Source of the DNA: Gaeumannomyces sp. JS-464
Taxonomy: Eukaryota; Ascomycota; Sordariomycetes; Magnaporthales; Magnaporthaceae
DNA length: 64,000 nucleotides
Direction: 5' to 3'
NCBI GenBank assembly: GCA_002197995.1
Contig: NGZR01000005.1
Span: forward strand, 1,860,001-1,924,000
The notes under the pieces are model-generated. The model was not told the DNA's origin and did not search any database. It saw only the letters and a program-made list of their open reading frames with translations. Position numbers and translations under genes: made by a program. Positions 10,060 to 22,265 of this stretch are shown piece after piece. Position 1 is the stretch's first letter. Each line of letters starts with the position of its first letter.

Positions 10060-11570
10060 CGGGTGTCGTGTAGAGGGAATCTCTGCAACCGTCGAGCAGT
10101 CTTTCGCCTCGGTTGCGGATACCTCAAACCACTCCCGATGCGGCTTCGTGCAACCTTCGCAATATATCCTAACGTTGCGATGATCCAGCTCCTTACGACA
10201 CAATGTCGACCCGGTGGGCATATGGAACGGCCGCGGCAGTGCCAGGCGGAAAAGGGTACAGGGCCCGGGGGACTCTGTTGCAGTCAAACTCCCACTCTTT
10301 GTGGCGCTCTTCAACCGAGCGAGTCGTGTACCCAATCTTCACAAAGCGCTTGTGTTCTTCAACCTCATACACATAGACGTGCCCGCTACTCAGGTCTTCC
10401 TATCTAACTCTCTCGTCATTTCGCTCTTGACCAGGGCGTACGAGGACCGGTAATCCGCAAGCCGGTCGTTCCTCGCGATTATGACAAAGGGGGAGACGTC
10501 ATATGCCGCCGGCCAGTACGTGCTCGAATCCCTACCGAAGTTTGGCGTCGGCCTCAAGCTTCCACCCTGCTGAACGTGGCCACCTCTCGCTGTCTCGGCC
10601 GACGGACTCTCAGAATCCCGGGTGCTTGTAGCCCGGGTGGAGGTCCAATCTGGCCCCACGGCTCGCAACCGGCCTGGCAAGCTGCTCCTGGCGCATCTCC
10701 AAAATGCTCGACTTCCACGAGGCCACTTCTTTCAGAGGTCTCGTGTTTTGGTGCCGGTGACAATACATGTATGTCTCGAGAACCCTGAGAAAGCGATCAA
10801 GGTCGACGTCGTCCAGATAGACCTTAGGCTTGACAATCTCGCCAATCGTCCACGCACAATGCTGCACTTTTTACCCGCCGATTTTGAGTCGACAGCGCTT
10901 GCCCGTAGCAGCCGCGATTGCGATGCACTGGGTAGACTCCAGACGCAGATCTTCTCTGATTTGCTCTTGGACGCGCGCGGCTGGGTTAGTTGTACCTTGT
11001 GGGAATGTAGTTTCCCAAGCCTGGATTCGGCCCTTTGGGTCACCATTGTTGTGGTTGCCGCAGTGCACAAGCATGACTAGCCTCTCTAGCACAGCTTCGA
11101 GTTCCGGCGATGACTGCGCGAGGTCCGTCATCGACTCGAGCAGAGCAGCGACCGAGGCTCTGTTCGACGCCCGTGAGTAACTTCTGCAAGGCCACCTAAC
11201 AGTGTTCGGCCTCCGCACCGCCCAGTTTCAAGGCCCAGGCGGGCTCTCAGCGTTGGAACATCGACCTTCTCAGCCGGTGTCTTCTCGTGAACCGTCGGCC
11301 CTGGCGGGTAGCGAGGAGTGGTTGCTGGAGGACTGAAAGGACGGATGTGGCGTTTGAGGGAGCCTCATCGCTGGAGTACAGCTACTTGATATACCCCACC
11401 GAAGGCTTCGTCAACCACGTCGCCTCCCACTTCCCCTTCACTTCCTCGCGGGTCCGCGTTTGCGCATTTAACGACGGCCAAAGTTCCATAAGGGAGAGTG
11501 CCGTATCAACCTTATTACTGTGACTTGCGCCAACCGCTTCAGTCTCCGCTTCAACCATGTCTTTCTTCAT
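10060..11570 (-). pseudogene. T5orf172 (GIY-YIG-like nuclease domain) protein, broken
   Basis: Minus strand. The upstream part (11218-10880) reads ELEAVLERLVMLVHCGNH and CIAIAAATGKRCRLKIGG, then a TAA where Gln would fit (about 10868), then KVQHCAWTIGEI and DVDLDRFLRVLETYMYCHRH to about 10610. The catalytic-type domain starts with GHVYVYE (10364-10384) and VKIGYTTRSVEERHKEW. A one-base shift near 10205-10215 is needed to reach LCRKELDHRNVRIYCEGC and the closing HREWFEV (10121-10170). GHVYVY, KIGYT and the C-x2-C/H-x-EWFEV motifs are the hallmarks of the T5orf172/DUF1766 domain, a GIY-YIG relative. At least two frame breaks and one RIP-type stop show it is dead. The 5' limit (11220 or 11570) is uncertain; R1 begins just upstream. 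Confidence 0.65.
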
Positions 11571-11593
11571 GTCTTCCTCAATGTCTTAAACAA
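11221..11593. other. Flank between T5orf172 remnant and R1
   Basis: Moderate-GC sequence with short frames only. A minus frame beginning at 11570 (MKKDMVEAETEAVG) could be the original N-terminus of the T5orf172 gene but does not join cleanly to 11218. No other feature. Confidence 0.3.
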
Positions 11594-12017
11594 GTTATAA
11601 GGATGGCATTGCTACCAACCCGACGGATAATAAGAAGGGCTGCATTGCCGATTTAAGGGATCTAAAGAATAAGGATGATAGGATGTATAACAAGGGGACG
11701 CTATCGGCTTGGAAGGGATCAATTTATTAATAATCTTTTAAAACCTTTAAAAAATGCTTAAAAAGCCAAAATCTGCTAAAAGATCCTCGGCGTTTTAACT
11801 CCTTTTTATGGACCGCCGGGTGGCCCGTGCAAAGTCCTAAAATACGTATTTAAATAAGGGGTTATGGCGCAGCTCGGTCGTTAGTCCTATAGGGGACCTG
11901 TAACCGTTTGAACCGCACCAACTAGCAGTTCTAAATAACCGTTCCTTTTTCTTATTGGTTCTTTTATATGCCTTTGGGCGTTAATGCCTATTTTTAAACA
12001 CCGGGGAGGTCCCGTGT
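11594..12017 (-). repeat. R1 3' LTR (left)
   Basis: About 424 bp, homologous to 26823-27249, with differences mainly C/T and G/A. It is followed on its inner side by a minus-strand polypurine tract, supporting its identity as the 3' LTR. Outer edge placed where similarity ends at GTTATAAGG. Confidence 0.7.
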
Positions 12018-12779
12018 AATATAATCCCTTCCTTTTTAGGGGCGCGTCCCGAAGCCTTTTTAGGCTGTTCTTTGTTTTTTAAATGCCCGGGGTACTGGGT
12101 TTGCCTTACGTTTGGAGCCCGGGAATAAAAATATATGTTCGTCGCGGGGTTTATTAAGGTTTCGTTAGTAAAAAGCTTGTATTTTAGCTTTGGCTCCGTC
12201 CGTATCGAAATGTTCCTATAGTTTTTACGTTTTATCGGATTTTTTGGTATATTTTTGCTACCGGACGCGGTATAGCACTTTCCCCGTAAAGTTTATTATA
12301 AAGTTTTCGATTTAGTTAACGAAATGCTTCGTTTCGATTGGGGGGTTTCGCGGAAGATTTGGTTCGGGTCCGGCCTTTTTTGGATGCCGGCGCGGTAAAG
12401 CTCGATAAGCGATACGTGGAAAACGTTATAAATTTTCCATATTTTAAAAAGTTTTAAACGTACGGCGAAAAGCGAAATGATTTTCGTAATTTAAAAGGGC
12501 CTAAGCATTTTGAAATCGAGCTTTTTAACCGGTCGCTAGGTTTTAACGTAGCGAATGTTAAATATAACGAGTTGTTTTTCCGTTAGGACCGGCGAAAGGC
12601 TTTTTTTTTTATTTGCCTAATGCTTTATTCGTTTCCGTGCTTTTTTTTTTAAATATCTTTTGGCTTTTTAATGTATTTAAATTATCCAATGGCTATATAA
12701 TTTGCTGTTTGGGTTTTTCGTTCGATTTAAAAAAAAAGGATTATTGGAAATTGGGTAATATTTATAATTAGCGAAAAAA

Positions 12780-13440
12780 AAAGGGTAATAATGGTATTTG
12801 CTAACGCCGTATTATTATAAGCGAATTTTGCTATAAAAAATAGGTTACCCCAATTAGTTATTTCGTAATTAACGAACGATTGGAAATAGGTTTCGAAGCT
12901 TTAATTAAGCTTTTTAATTTATTTATCCGTTTAAAAATGGAAAACCGTATTTATTTTAAGCTTAATTTTTATTAAACGAAGGAAATCTTTTTATAAATAA
13001 TTCGTAAATTTAAAATCCTTATCGGAAATGATATCCAATGGTATACCATGCAATCGCCAATATTTTTTAGCGAATATCCAGATAAAATTATCCGTTTTTT
13101 TGCTTTATATTTTTAAAAAGCACGAAATGCGCCATTTTAATAAATAGGTTTACTATTACCCAAATCGAATCGCATCCATCGTTTAAAAAAAGGTTTGTAT
13201 AAAATTTATAATTATAGTTTTCTAAAGCTAGTAATGCAATTTTATAAATTAAAAAGGTCCAAATAGCGCGTGTTTTAAAATTTTATTTTTTTAGCATGTT
13301 AAGCAATTTTTTACGTATTTTTAAACGCTTTTTTCGATATCCGGCTATTAAAATAACGCGTAATTAATTCGAAGGTTTTATTTATACCTATATATTCGGC
13401 GATTTTTATATCGTATTCGGATTTAAAAACTTTTTTTTAT
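12780..13440 (-). pseudogene. R1 integrase core remnant
   Basis: Minus-strand translation, across many stops, gives the Ty3/gypsy integrase series: GINKTFELITRYF (HHCC-adjacent), DSIWVIVNLFIKMAHF (DDE strand with TKMAHF-type box), HGIPLDIISDKD (second acidic box) and NYEITNWGNLFFIAKFAYNN (end of core). It would catalyse cDNA insertion. All active-site regions are partly mutated and the frame is not continuous. Confidence 0.75.
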
Positions 13441-13849
13441 AAAGCTTTTATATTTATAGTTTGTTTTTGCGGTATAAAAATCCATTTTTTACTTTTTTTT
13501 CCTTTTCCGGCTTTTATAAATAGCTTTAGTATTTAGAATTCGATTTGCCGGTTTTGCGGATTTTATCGGTAAATTTTATAATTTATTATATCGTAAAAAT
13601 ATTATAAAATTTAACGATTAAAAGGAGTATTAATAACGGGTTTTAGCTTTTTTTTTATCGCGTTTTTTGTTATTATAGCCGTTATTTTTGCTTTTAAAAA
13701 GTGTTTTTTTTTTTGCAAAATCGTCGTTATCGTTAATTTTCATTTCCTTTTTTTTTTTAAATTTATATTAAATTAATTTCGATAATATATCGGTTTTATC
13801 GTTTTATTTACCTAGTTTATAATAAATTATAAAATTGTAATTAAACAAT

Positions 13850-14756
13850 TGCTAAACCCATTTTATTTACCGTTTAAAATTTTCACGGTAAAAAAGTATT
13901 TCAAATTCCGGTGGTTTATATAAACTTTTATTCGGTATTTAGCTTTTTCGAAATAATATTACTATTTGTTAAAATTATTAATAATAGTTAAAAGCTTTTT
14001 ATCGTAAATTTCGTAATTGATTTTTATTAAAGTTATTTTTCGAAAATAAAAAGTAATAGGATAAAACCTATTAATTATAAAGTTTTTTGCGAAAGGACCG
14101 CATTATAAGCAAAATTCGAAAAATCGGTTTTTATTTATATAAAAATTTTTGGGTTAAAATGTTAAAATATCGAAAATATCGTAAATGCTTTTTTAAATTG
14201 TTTAAAAAACTGCTGCATATATTTTGGGTTTATAATTATTGCGTTTTAAAAAAAAAGTTAACGGTAATTAACGGTTAAACGATAGCAAAAAAGTTTTTAA
14301 TAAACCTTTTATAAAAATTAGCGAATTTTATAAACGATTAGCAGTTTTTTAAAGTTTTTAAAGGTTTTTAATCGATAATAGTTTAAATTTTATTATTGGA
14401 TATAAATACCGTTAAATTTTATAATATAATTTAAAAAATTCGATTTTATAGGTTAATTAAACGCATTTTTAAAGGGCTACGGTTAAATAATAGTCCATTA
14501 AACGCTGTAAAACTTTTTTAACTAATTTATCGTACTATTTTTCCATTTCCGCGTAAATTAAAAGGTTATTAAAATATATAAAAGTTTCGCGTTAATTAAA
14601 TTTATAAAAATATAGTTTATAAAGCTTTGGAAAGTTATAAAAGCGTTAATAAGTTTTATAAATATAATTATAAATTCGAAAAGCCCGTATTTGCAGCGAA
14701 AAGCTGTAAACCATTTGTATTTTTCCTTTATACGGATAAAATTAAAACCAATTTTT
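13850..14756 (-). pseudogene. R1 reverse transcriptase palm and RNase H remnant
   Basis: Minus strand: KYGLFEFIIIFIKLINA matches the YGLFEFLVMPFGLTNA box, followed by ITFQSFINYIF and YAEMEK (after the lost YLDD). RNase H gives TDFSNFAYNAVLSQ, matching the TDASdfAxGAVLSQ box. The fingers domain continues on the far side of L1 at 22266-22700. Heavily RIP-mutated and non-functional. Confidence 0.75.
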
Positions 14757-15889
14757 AAATTAATTTTGGTTAAAAAAAAAGCTGCTACGACTTTAAAAAC
14801 GCGTAGCCGGTTAGCCCTTTTAAATAATCCAATTCTAACGCTAAAATCAAACCCCTCGCAGCCGACTCGACCCCGGATCGATGCCGCATCGTGCGCGCGC
14901 CGACGGCGCGGGCTAAAAATCGATGGCGATCGATTTTGGGCTCGCGGCCAATCGGCACGCTACGACGGTGGATCCTCCCAACGCGTTTTCGGACACGCGG
15001 GGAAACAGCGATACCGATACGAAACCGGCGCGTAACCGCCAAAATAAAAGAGAAAAAAAGATTATTAATAAGCTAAAGCCTTTTATGTTTAATAAAAAGT
15101 TGCTGGAAGTCCTGCAATTAGTGTTAAAGTTAACGAAGCGAGGGATCGACGCGAAAGCGGCTCGCTAGCGCGAAACCGCCGCAAAAGGACTAATAATTAA
15201 CGATACGCTGTAAAAGCTTAAAGCAAAAATATTCGAGGAAGTTAAAAAAGCATTGGTTAACACCAAAAAGTCCTATGCCACTGCATTAGCCACGGGTTTA
15301 CCGGCCCGAATGCCGGGCGGAACCGAATCGATCCAACCACGCCAATAATACCCGAATACGGCGCAACCCCACCCCGATTTATACCGTCGAAAGTCGAACG
15401 AAAAATTATCGTAAACGTAGGAAAACCCCTAAAAGCAATTAAAAAGCGATTAATAATAAATACCTTATAAGCGTTAAATAACCAATTAAGCACGATAGTA
15501 CGGGTAACGAAACGACTTCGGAGCGGAAACGTAATAGTATGCTTTTAAGTAAACGTAAAGGAATATAAAAAAAAAAACGACTGGGTAAAAAAAGTATTCG
15601 GCGACCAGGTAATAATCCGGGTACGGATATACGACGTGGTAATTCGAGGTTTTAAATAAAAAGCATTTCCAAAAGATTTAAACACATTTGTTAAAAGTTT
15701 AAACGCCGAAAACCGAAACGCAAAAGTTAAATTTATATACGTATAGCTGGCCTAAACCTTTTACGAATATGTTATAGTATTAGCTCGGATCGAAACGGTA
15801 ACGGCAACGAACTAAGCATACGAACGAGGATTTATAATAAAAGCAATAATTTATAATTGCGAACCGTTTATATTAAACGCTAAAGTTAA

Positions 15890-16075
15890 TTAATGTTATA
15901 ATTGCTTCGAATAGGGATACCGTTAAAAGTTTTGCATTAAACCGAACTAGTGCCCGCATTGCGAAAAACCGAAACACTAAAAAGGAAAACACTAATGCGA
16001 CGCCCACTATTAATATTAAAAGGTTACCCAAATGCATAAATTGTAATAAACCGCACCCGGCCTTTTACTAAGAAT
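15890..16075 (+). pseudogene. L1 ORF1 (gag-like) zinc-knuckle region
   Basis: Plus-strand reading CYNCFE, then CPHCEKPKH followed by a stop where Trp/Gln would fit, then C-D-A-H. This matches the serial CCHC knuckles near the C-terminus of Tad1-clade ORF1, which binds element RNA. Two stops (TAG) fall at expected Gln/Trp positions. The equivalent in L2 is 38240-38420. Confidence 0.65.
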
Positions 16076-16499
16076 GCGAAATGGCATAACGCGTTATAGG
16101 AAAGCAAAGGAAATATACCAAAACTAACTAAAGAGGTTTATATTAAAAAGCGCAATTTATAAATTAATAAAAAACGTTACCTTTTTTATTTTTTAAACCC
16201 GTTAACCTTTTAAAACTAAAAGGTTAATAAGCTTTAGTAAAAAACGAAAAAATAACTTAAACTCGGATAATAACTTACCAACCCGAACTTTAAAACGCTA
16301 ACTAATCGGCAAACCCCGCAAAGATTTACAATTACCTAAAAGCCGAACCGATATACGGCCGCTTCCCCTACCCATAACACATTTCGCCCCTAAAACGAGC
16401 TCCCCGCTAGCTAAACCCCTTATTATTGCAAACGAGCAAATACGCGAGGAAGCCGAAAAAATAACGGCCTTAACAAACCCCCCCCCCCGCCCTCCCCCC

Positions 16500-17400
16500 T
16501 CCTCCGAACCGTTACCGATAATAAATAGCATTAACTTGTAAAACGCACTAAAAGGCTTAAAAAAACCCGTATAGTAATTTCGATACTATATTAAAACATA
16601 GGAAAAGGGAGCGGAAAAAAAGATATCCCGCTATTTAGCAAAAAAAAATACGACATAATAGCTATATAAAAGCCGGAGCTAAACCGATATAAAAACTTAA
16701 AAAGATTAACAAAGTGCAAATACGAAATGGTTTACTACTAAACCGACAACCGTTTAAACGTAGCATTATACGTTTATTAACGGCTAAACCCCGCATCGTA
16801 AAAAAGCCGAAACGAATACAATTAGGTAATAGTAACATTGCAAACCCTATTAGGAAAAATCGATATTTACTCGATATATTCGCCGAATTTAAAAGCATTA
16901 GGAAAATGGCATACGCTATTAATAAAAATCGAAGCGCAACCGCTATAACATTACGTTATGCTCGTGGGGGATTTTAATATGCATTACCCTATATAGGACG
17001 TTTATAATAAACGAAACGAAAAAGCAAACGTATTATTATCGTTAACGCACCGGTGGAAATTCGAATTTATAATACTTTACGAAAAGGTAACGAAAAAAGA
17101 TTTAGCAAACGAAAAAGCATAATCGACTATATATAAATATTTAAGCGTTAGCCGTAAAATATAAAAGTAAAAACGACGAAATAAAAAAATCGGATTACCA
17201 TTTCCAAATAATCCTAATTAATACCGAAACAAAGCCGTTTCGGTAAAAAACCGCCGAAAAATAAGTATGGAAAAAAGTAAATACTAACATAAAAAACGAC
17301 CAAAAAAAAGCATTGCAATTAGCCATATAGCATATCGAAATTAAAAATATAGAAATACCGGAAAATATTAATAACCAAATAAATACATTAATAAATTAGC
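16500..17400 (+). pseudogene. L1 ORF2 endonuclease domain remnant
   Basis: LVGDFNMHYP at about 16951-16985 is the G-D-F-N-x-H box of AP-type LINE endonucleases, which nick target DNA to prime reverse transcription. Downstream, about 17000-17130 fits the ANVLLSL...STIY part of the fold. Upstream motifs are eroded. In L2 the box reads VRNFNIYYP (about 39310-39345), with the catalytic Asp lost by a G-to-A change. Confidence 0.65.
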
Positions 17401-17735
17401 TAACCCTAATCGCTAACGAGCTAACACCGAAAAGGAAAACATTAACCAGCTTTAAGCTAATACCGTATTAAAACTTAAAATTTACCAAACTCGCTAAAAA
17501 AACGAAAAGGTGCCGGCGTATATATATAAGGTTAAAAATACAAAATAACTATAACGAATTAAAAGCAGCGAACAAAGCCTTTATAAAAGAAAAAAGGAAA
17601 GCGGTTAACGCGCATTAAAAAAAGTTTATTAGGGAGGCATTAAAAATAAAAAAGAAAAAAGCCACCTTTTAAAACGTAAAACGGTGGGCGAAACTGCGCA
17701 GCCATAAAAAACGAAATTTAACCAAATTACCGGAT

Positions 17736-18760
17736 TTGCACCGACCAAAAAACGGTAACCAGGAATTAGCCAATACCCACGCAAATAAAGCAATAGCTTT
17801 AGCGGCCAAATTTTACCCCAGCCCGGAAGCGGATTTAACCGATATTATAAACATTACGTTTAATAACGATACGTTCCACTACGCGTTCCTAATAAAACAT
17901 ATGGTAAACCCGAAAAGCGGCGACGTATTAACGGCTTTAAAAAAAAACGCAAAATTAAAAAGCCCCGGGAGCGGATAACTTACCAAACGGACTTTTAAAA
18001 GCATACGGCGAACCTTACTGGAAAGCTATATCCAAAATAGCTAACGCTAGCTTTAACCTCGAATATTTTCCAAAGCGCTTTCGAAACGCACTTATAGTAA
18101 TATTGCCAAAGCTAGGCAAAAGCATAAAAAATAGGAAAATAGCGGAAGGATAAAAACCGATCGCACTTTTTTCGTCCATTTCCAAAGTTATAAAGCTATA
18201 GTAGGAAAACGAATCGTTAACGAAACGAAAAAAAGGGGACTTTTACCAAAAGGATAAATGGGCAATAAAGAAAAACGCAGCACCGAACTCGCCATTAAAC
18301 AAATAATAAACATAGTAATAACGGCGTAAAATTATAGCGTTATAGCTTCGCTATTGCAACTTAACCTATTAAAAGCATTCGATAATGTTAACCATACTAA
18401 ATTGCTTAATATAATGCGAAAATAAGAATTTCCACCAAAAATAGTTAAATGGATTAAAAGCTAGCTTATAAACAAAACGGCCCGGCTTCGGTTTAACGAA
18501 AATACGTTAGCGCTAATACCAATAATTGCAAAAGTTCCGTAAAAATTACCACTATCATTTATATTATTTATCCTTTATATCGCGTTATTATATAATAAGG
18601 TGGAAAAAATCCTAAAATAACGGTGGTTAATTTCGTTAACGATATTAACCCTTTAGCAATAAAAGGTACCATAGCGAAAACGGTACGATTATTGGAAAAA
18701 GCTTAGGACGTATGCTAAACGTGGGTAAAAACAATAAAAATAACATTTAACGCATTAAAA
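17736..18760 (+). pseudogene. L1 ORF2 reverse transcriptase remnant
   Basis: An 80-codon open stretch at 17736-17978 covers the linker (FYPSPEADLTDI, then KSPGSG). The fingers and palm follow across stops: LLKAFDNVNHTKLLNIM (about 18362-18412), IIAKVP-stop-KLPLSFILFILYIALL (PQGSPLSPILF-type box) and VNFVNDINPLAIKG (the FADD catalytic box, second Asp region altered by G-to-A). This is the typical Tad1 arrangement. Confidence 0.75.
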
Positions 18761-20371
18761 ACCGAGCTATTACATTTTACTAAAGCTTTAAACTAAACCC
18801 GAATTTGTACCGGAACTACCTACGTATAACTATCGCTAGCGGCGAAATTCCTCGAAATTTAGTTAAATTATAAATTAAATTTTAAAGCCCACATTAAATA
18901 AGCGAAAAGCAAATAAGAAAATAACAATTGGCGATAACAAAACTCGCAACGGTAACGTAAAAAAGCAATTTCGCTAAAGCGAAATAATTATACGTAATAA
19001 TATGCAAAAGCGTAATAGCATATAAAGCCGTAGCATACCACCTTTTAACCGAATTACGGGGCCGGCTTTAAAGCGCGGCCAAAAAGTTAGCGAAAAAATA
19101 GCGAATATGCTTTAAAATGGTAACCGAAGCATATAAAGCGACGTTATTAGCTTATTTAAAAATAAAAACCTACGTGCTACCTTTAAATTTATACTTAAAC
19201 GAAAAGGTAATTAATACAAAAAATAAATGGTTGGAAATTGGAATAATATAACGGATTAACGAAGCGATAACGAAGGTAATAGGCCGATTTAAAAGGTTAA
19301 AATACCGGGAACGAAGTAAAAAACCACACTTTTAAAGCGGCTAAGCAAAAAAGGGATAAGCGAAACGCTAAACCGATTTAAAATAACCCCGGAACTAAAA
19401 CGTAAACTAATCCCCCGCGAAAACGAAAAAAAGTCTAAATATAAATACGCGAAACGTTAAAACCTTAACGTAATAATGGAATGGAAGTTAAAAATTGCTA
19501 ATTTAACGAAAGCGGTAAAAAAACGAACCGGTATAAAACCGCGTGCTTAGCGAATAACCCCCTATTTACGAAAAAAATGGTTAAATATTACGAAGGAATG
19601 CTAAAAGCATATAGCTTAGTAGCAATCCAAATTAAAACGGAAAAGTTGGTTTAAATGCTTTTTTATTTAGTAGGAACGTGCCCGACGCGGTAACGCCGCT
19701 ATGCAAATGCGGTAACGGATAAAAAGAAATAGCATAACACGTATTAACCTAATACACCCATTGGGATAAATAGCGGGATAATACCGGGATAGCATAAGTA
19801 AATAGCCGAAAGGCATATTTCGAACTATAGGAAATAAAAAATACATTATTTAAAAAAATAATACGCATAATGTTTAAAATTAAAAAACTAATAAATTTTA
19901 AAGCAACGAAAAAGGTGAAAAAAAACGCGTAAAAAAAAGGAGAAAAAAGAACGCTATTAAATCGAAAAAAAACCGAACTATAAAATAACCATAAAACGTT
20001 AAACGAAAATACCCTATTAAAAAATAAAGGGAAAAAAAAATAAACCGACGCTAATACTTTATATGCGAGCCGTAACCGAAAAGGAATCGACTAAATTAAT
20101 TATTTTTATTTTTACTTATTTCTTTTAACATTTCGTTAATAATATCCTCCCGACATTTAGTTAAAATCCGACCGAAGGTAAAGTTAAAAGGATTTTGCAC
20201 GAAGGATATTTAGTAAATATAAAAAGGTTAACGAACCGGAGGAAAATAGCGATATAAAAAGAAACATTAATAAACCCGTATTTTAACCCGCTTTAAAGCT
20301 AACGCCTTTATCCGAATGCGGTTAAATAAATCCCACGCATTAATAATTTTAAAAGCTTAACTTAATATAGC

Positions 20372-21431
20372 TTACGCTAAGAGCACCATATTGCCGAAAA
20401 GGGAGCGAACGAAACCCGAGCCACCAAATGCAGTTATAATAACAAAGGCGCTTCCTAAGCTAAAAAGGAACGAGCGCGAAAACCTAGCACTAAAAAAACG
20501 CCGAACCGTTTCCCGATATCTTTCGCAAATCGAACGTAACCGGCGATAACGTACTTTAAAATGGTATAACGAAACTGGAAAAAGCATTAGTAATAAAGCA
20601 TATAACACCGGAATAAAACCGTTATAAACCTTAGCGGCATAAGCGACTTTCGCTAAAACATCTTCCAAATTGGCAGCAATTTTAAGAAAGGATTAAATAT
20701 AGCGCTAATAAGTACGAAAAACGCTATAAATTTAATCCTTAGTGCTAACGGGAGGTTATTAAAACGGAACCGATAAATTAGCAATAAAAAAAGCAATAAA
20801 AAAAAGGAAAAAAATAACAAATTTAAACGCAAACACCGCGCAAAAAGGCGCACTTTACATAAGTTAAAACGCAAAAAGCTAAAAACATAAATTAGCACGA
20901 CCGGAACTAAATAGGGAAAAAGGCGAAGCAATAAAAATATATAAGCCTTATAATAGCATCCCCGGACGGCGTCGGCACCATCGATACTATTAGCGAAACG
21001 CTGGATGCAATTAACACAAATTTTGCAAATAGGCTTAAAAAGTTAGCGAAGCGGGATAAAAAGGGGAACGATACGGGAGATATACACCATCGAGTCGTAA
21101 AAGATATAACCCGGAAGGATAGCGATCGCCGCCTTATATTCCTTTTAATGGTATAAACGGTAAAGCTAAAAGAAAAGAAAGAAAAATTAGTAAAAAAATA
21201 GGGAACGAAGCGGTGCAAAACCGCACTTACAGCCTTAACGCGGGGTTCGGAGTAACGCCGGCCTCGGAGTCGTCGTTATCGTTAAAGCTGGAAAATGGGT
21301 GCTCGTCGCGATCGCTACGAGGAGGAGCAAACGCAAGGCCGCCACTACCACCGCTGCCGCTATGGCCGCCGCGCGCATTACCGCGCGCGCCGCCGCGAGG
21401 AGAACGGGGAGTTTTATCCTTGGGAGCTTAA
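20372..21431 (-). pseudogene. Opposite-strand, intron-containing ORF in the L1 tail region
   Basis: Minus strand. Exon 1 (about 21428-21231) encodes a Gly/Arg-rich stretch (PRSPRGGARGNARGG) followed by RSDRDEHPFSSFNDND. An intron at 21230-21166 (65 bp) has donor GTAAGT, branch TACTAAT (complement of 21186-21192) and acceptor TTTTAG. Exon 2 continues KEYKAAIAILPGYIFYDS, then a very hydrophobic stretch to 20653, with only CAA-type stops (TAA). A last open segment (20668-20372) is one frame over and includes RYRRLRSICERYRETV and ends NMVLLA. L1 lost the ATG and one C of exon 1; L2 and L3 keep them. The likely product is a membrane protein with an RGG-rich head. No known family recognised. T-rich RIP strands can mimic hydrophobic ORFs, so conservation of the intron is the main support. 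Confidence 0.5.
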
Positions 21432-22265
21432 TGCAAAAAGATAAAAGCCGGAAAGGGAACGAGGCGCGAAAGGCAGGTATAAAAGCGCGGGCGGGAAATG
21501 CGCGAAAATTGGAGCAAAGGTGGAAAAAAGGATTAAAGGTTATAAAAAAAAAATTAAAAAAGGGCGAGAAAAAAAGGGCAAAAACCTTTAAAGGTAAAAG
21601 GGGAAAAAACGGTGGAAACTCGCACCCGGAAGGAAATAAAGGCATAACCGGAAGGTACGATACAAATAAGGCAAAAGCAACATAATTACGAAAACGGCGA
21701 ACAATAAAAAGATTAAATGCGCGCTATAAGCGAGGAAATAATCCGCAACCGAAGCGTTACCTTCGAAAGCGAATAAACAATTACGTCGAATTACCCAACG
21801 TTAACCACGACCCCGAACTTACGGAGCAACCACGCGACTAAGCACCAAAGCGGACGAAACTCGAACGCGAATAACTAAGCCACGTAATTAACCGAATTAA
21901 CACCACTATTACTAACATTACCATAAAAAGAAAAACCCGGCACCGGGGCGCTACCTAAACGCAATATGCATTTCTTACAGTTTTTCCCTTGCGTACTTTC
22001 CTATTATTACCATTGATTATAAAAACGCTTCCGCGATGGAACTTTTAAAAGCAATCGCAGGAATTAAGCAAACGGCCACTATTATTTAACATTAAGGACC
22101 GTATACGAAAAGCAAATATGGTTTTTACTCCCAAGCTACCGAGCCGGATGCGAACCGCACCCGGAAACAAGTTTAAAGGTTTTTACATGTATATAAAAAT
22201 ATTAAAAGTACCGAGGTTTTTATAAATATAACGCAGTATAACTAATAATAAATTAATTTTAGTTA

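Larger units (their letters stand above)
14773..22249 (+). mobile_element. L1: full-length Tad1-like LINE
   Basis: A 7477-bp non-LTR retrotransposon inserted in the R1 reverse transcriptase. The 16-bp target duplication lies at 14757-14772 and 22250-22265 and differs at one base (G to A). The 5' end starts with A-rich sequence then GCTGCTACGAC; the 3' end finishes CTAATAATA, a short TAA tail. Plus-strand order: CCHC zinc knuckles (about 15890-16070), endonuclease with LVGDFNMHYP (about 16951-16985), reverse transcriptase (17940-18760) and a C-terminal Cys/His motif (about 19690-19740). A 2.2-kb tail region carries an opposite-strand gene. RIP stops are spread throughout. About 85-90 percent alike by eye to L2 (37157-44504). 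Confidence 0.88.

Noticed and set aside
10622..11180. Plus ORFs of 152 and 116 codons
   Set aside because: Antisense to the T5orf172 gene, whose conserved boxes lie on the minus strand.
16470..16505. C-rich tract and minus ORF 16298-16531 with Gly-rich stretch
   Set aside because: Low-complexity sequence in the RIP-damaged LINE; absent as a frame in L2.
20888..20955. Second intron in the antisense LINE gene
   Set aside because: L2 shows GTATGT and TTTTAG here, but splicing breaks the frame that otherwise reads straight through in L1.
21299..21685. 128-codon Lys/Ala-rich plus ORF in L1
   Set aside because: Opposite to the conserved, spliced frame; not kept in L2 or L3, and its lysine bias follows from AAA/AAG-rich RIP product.
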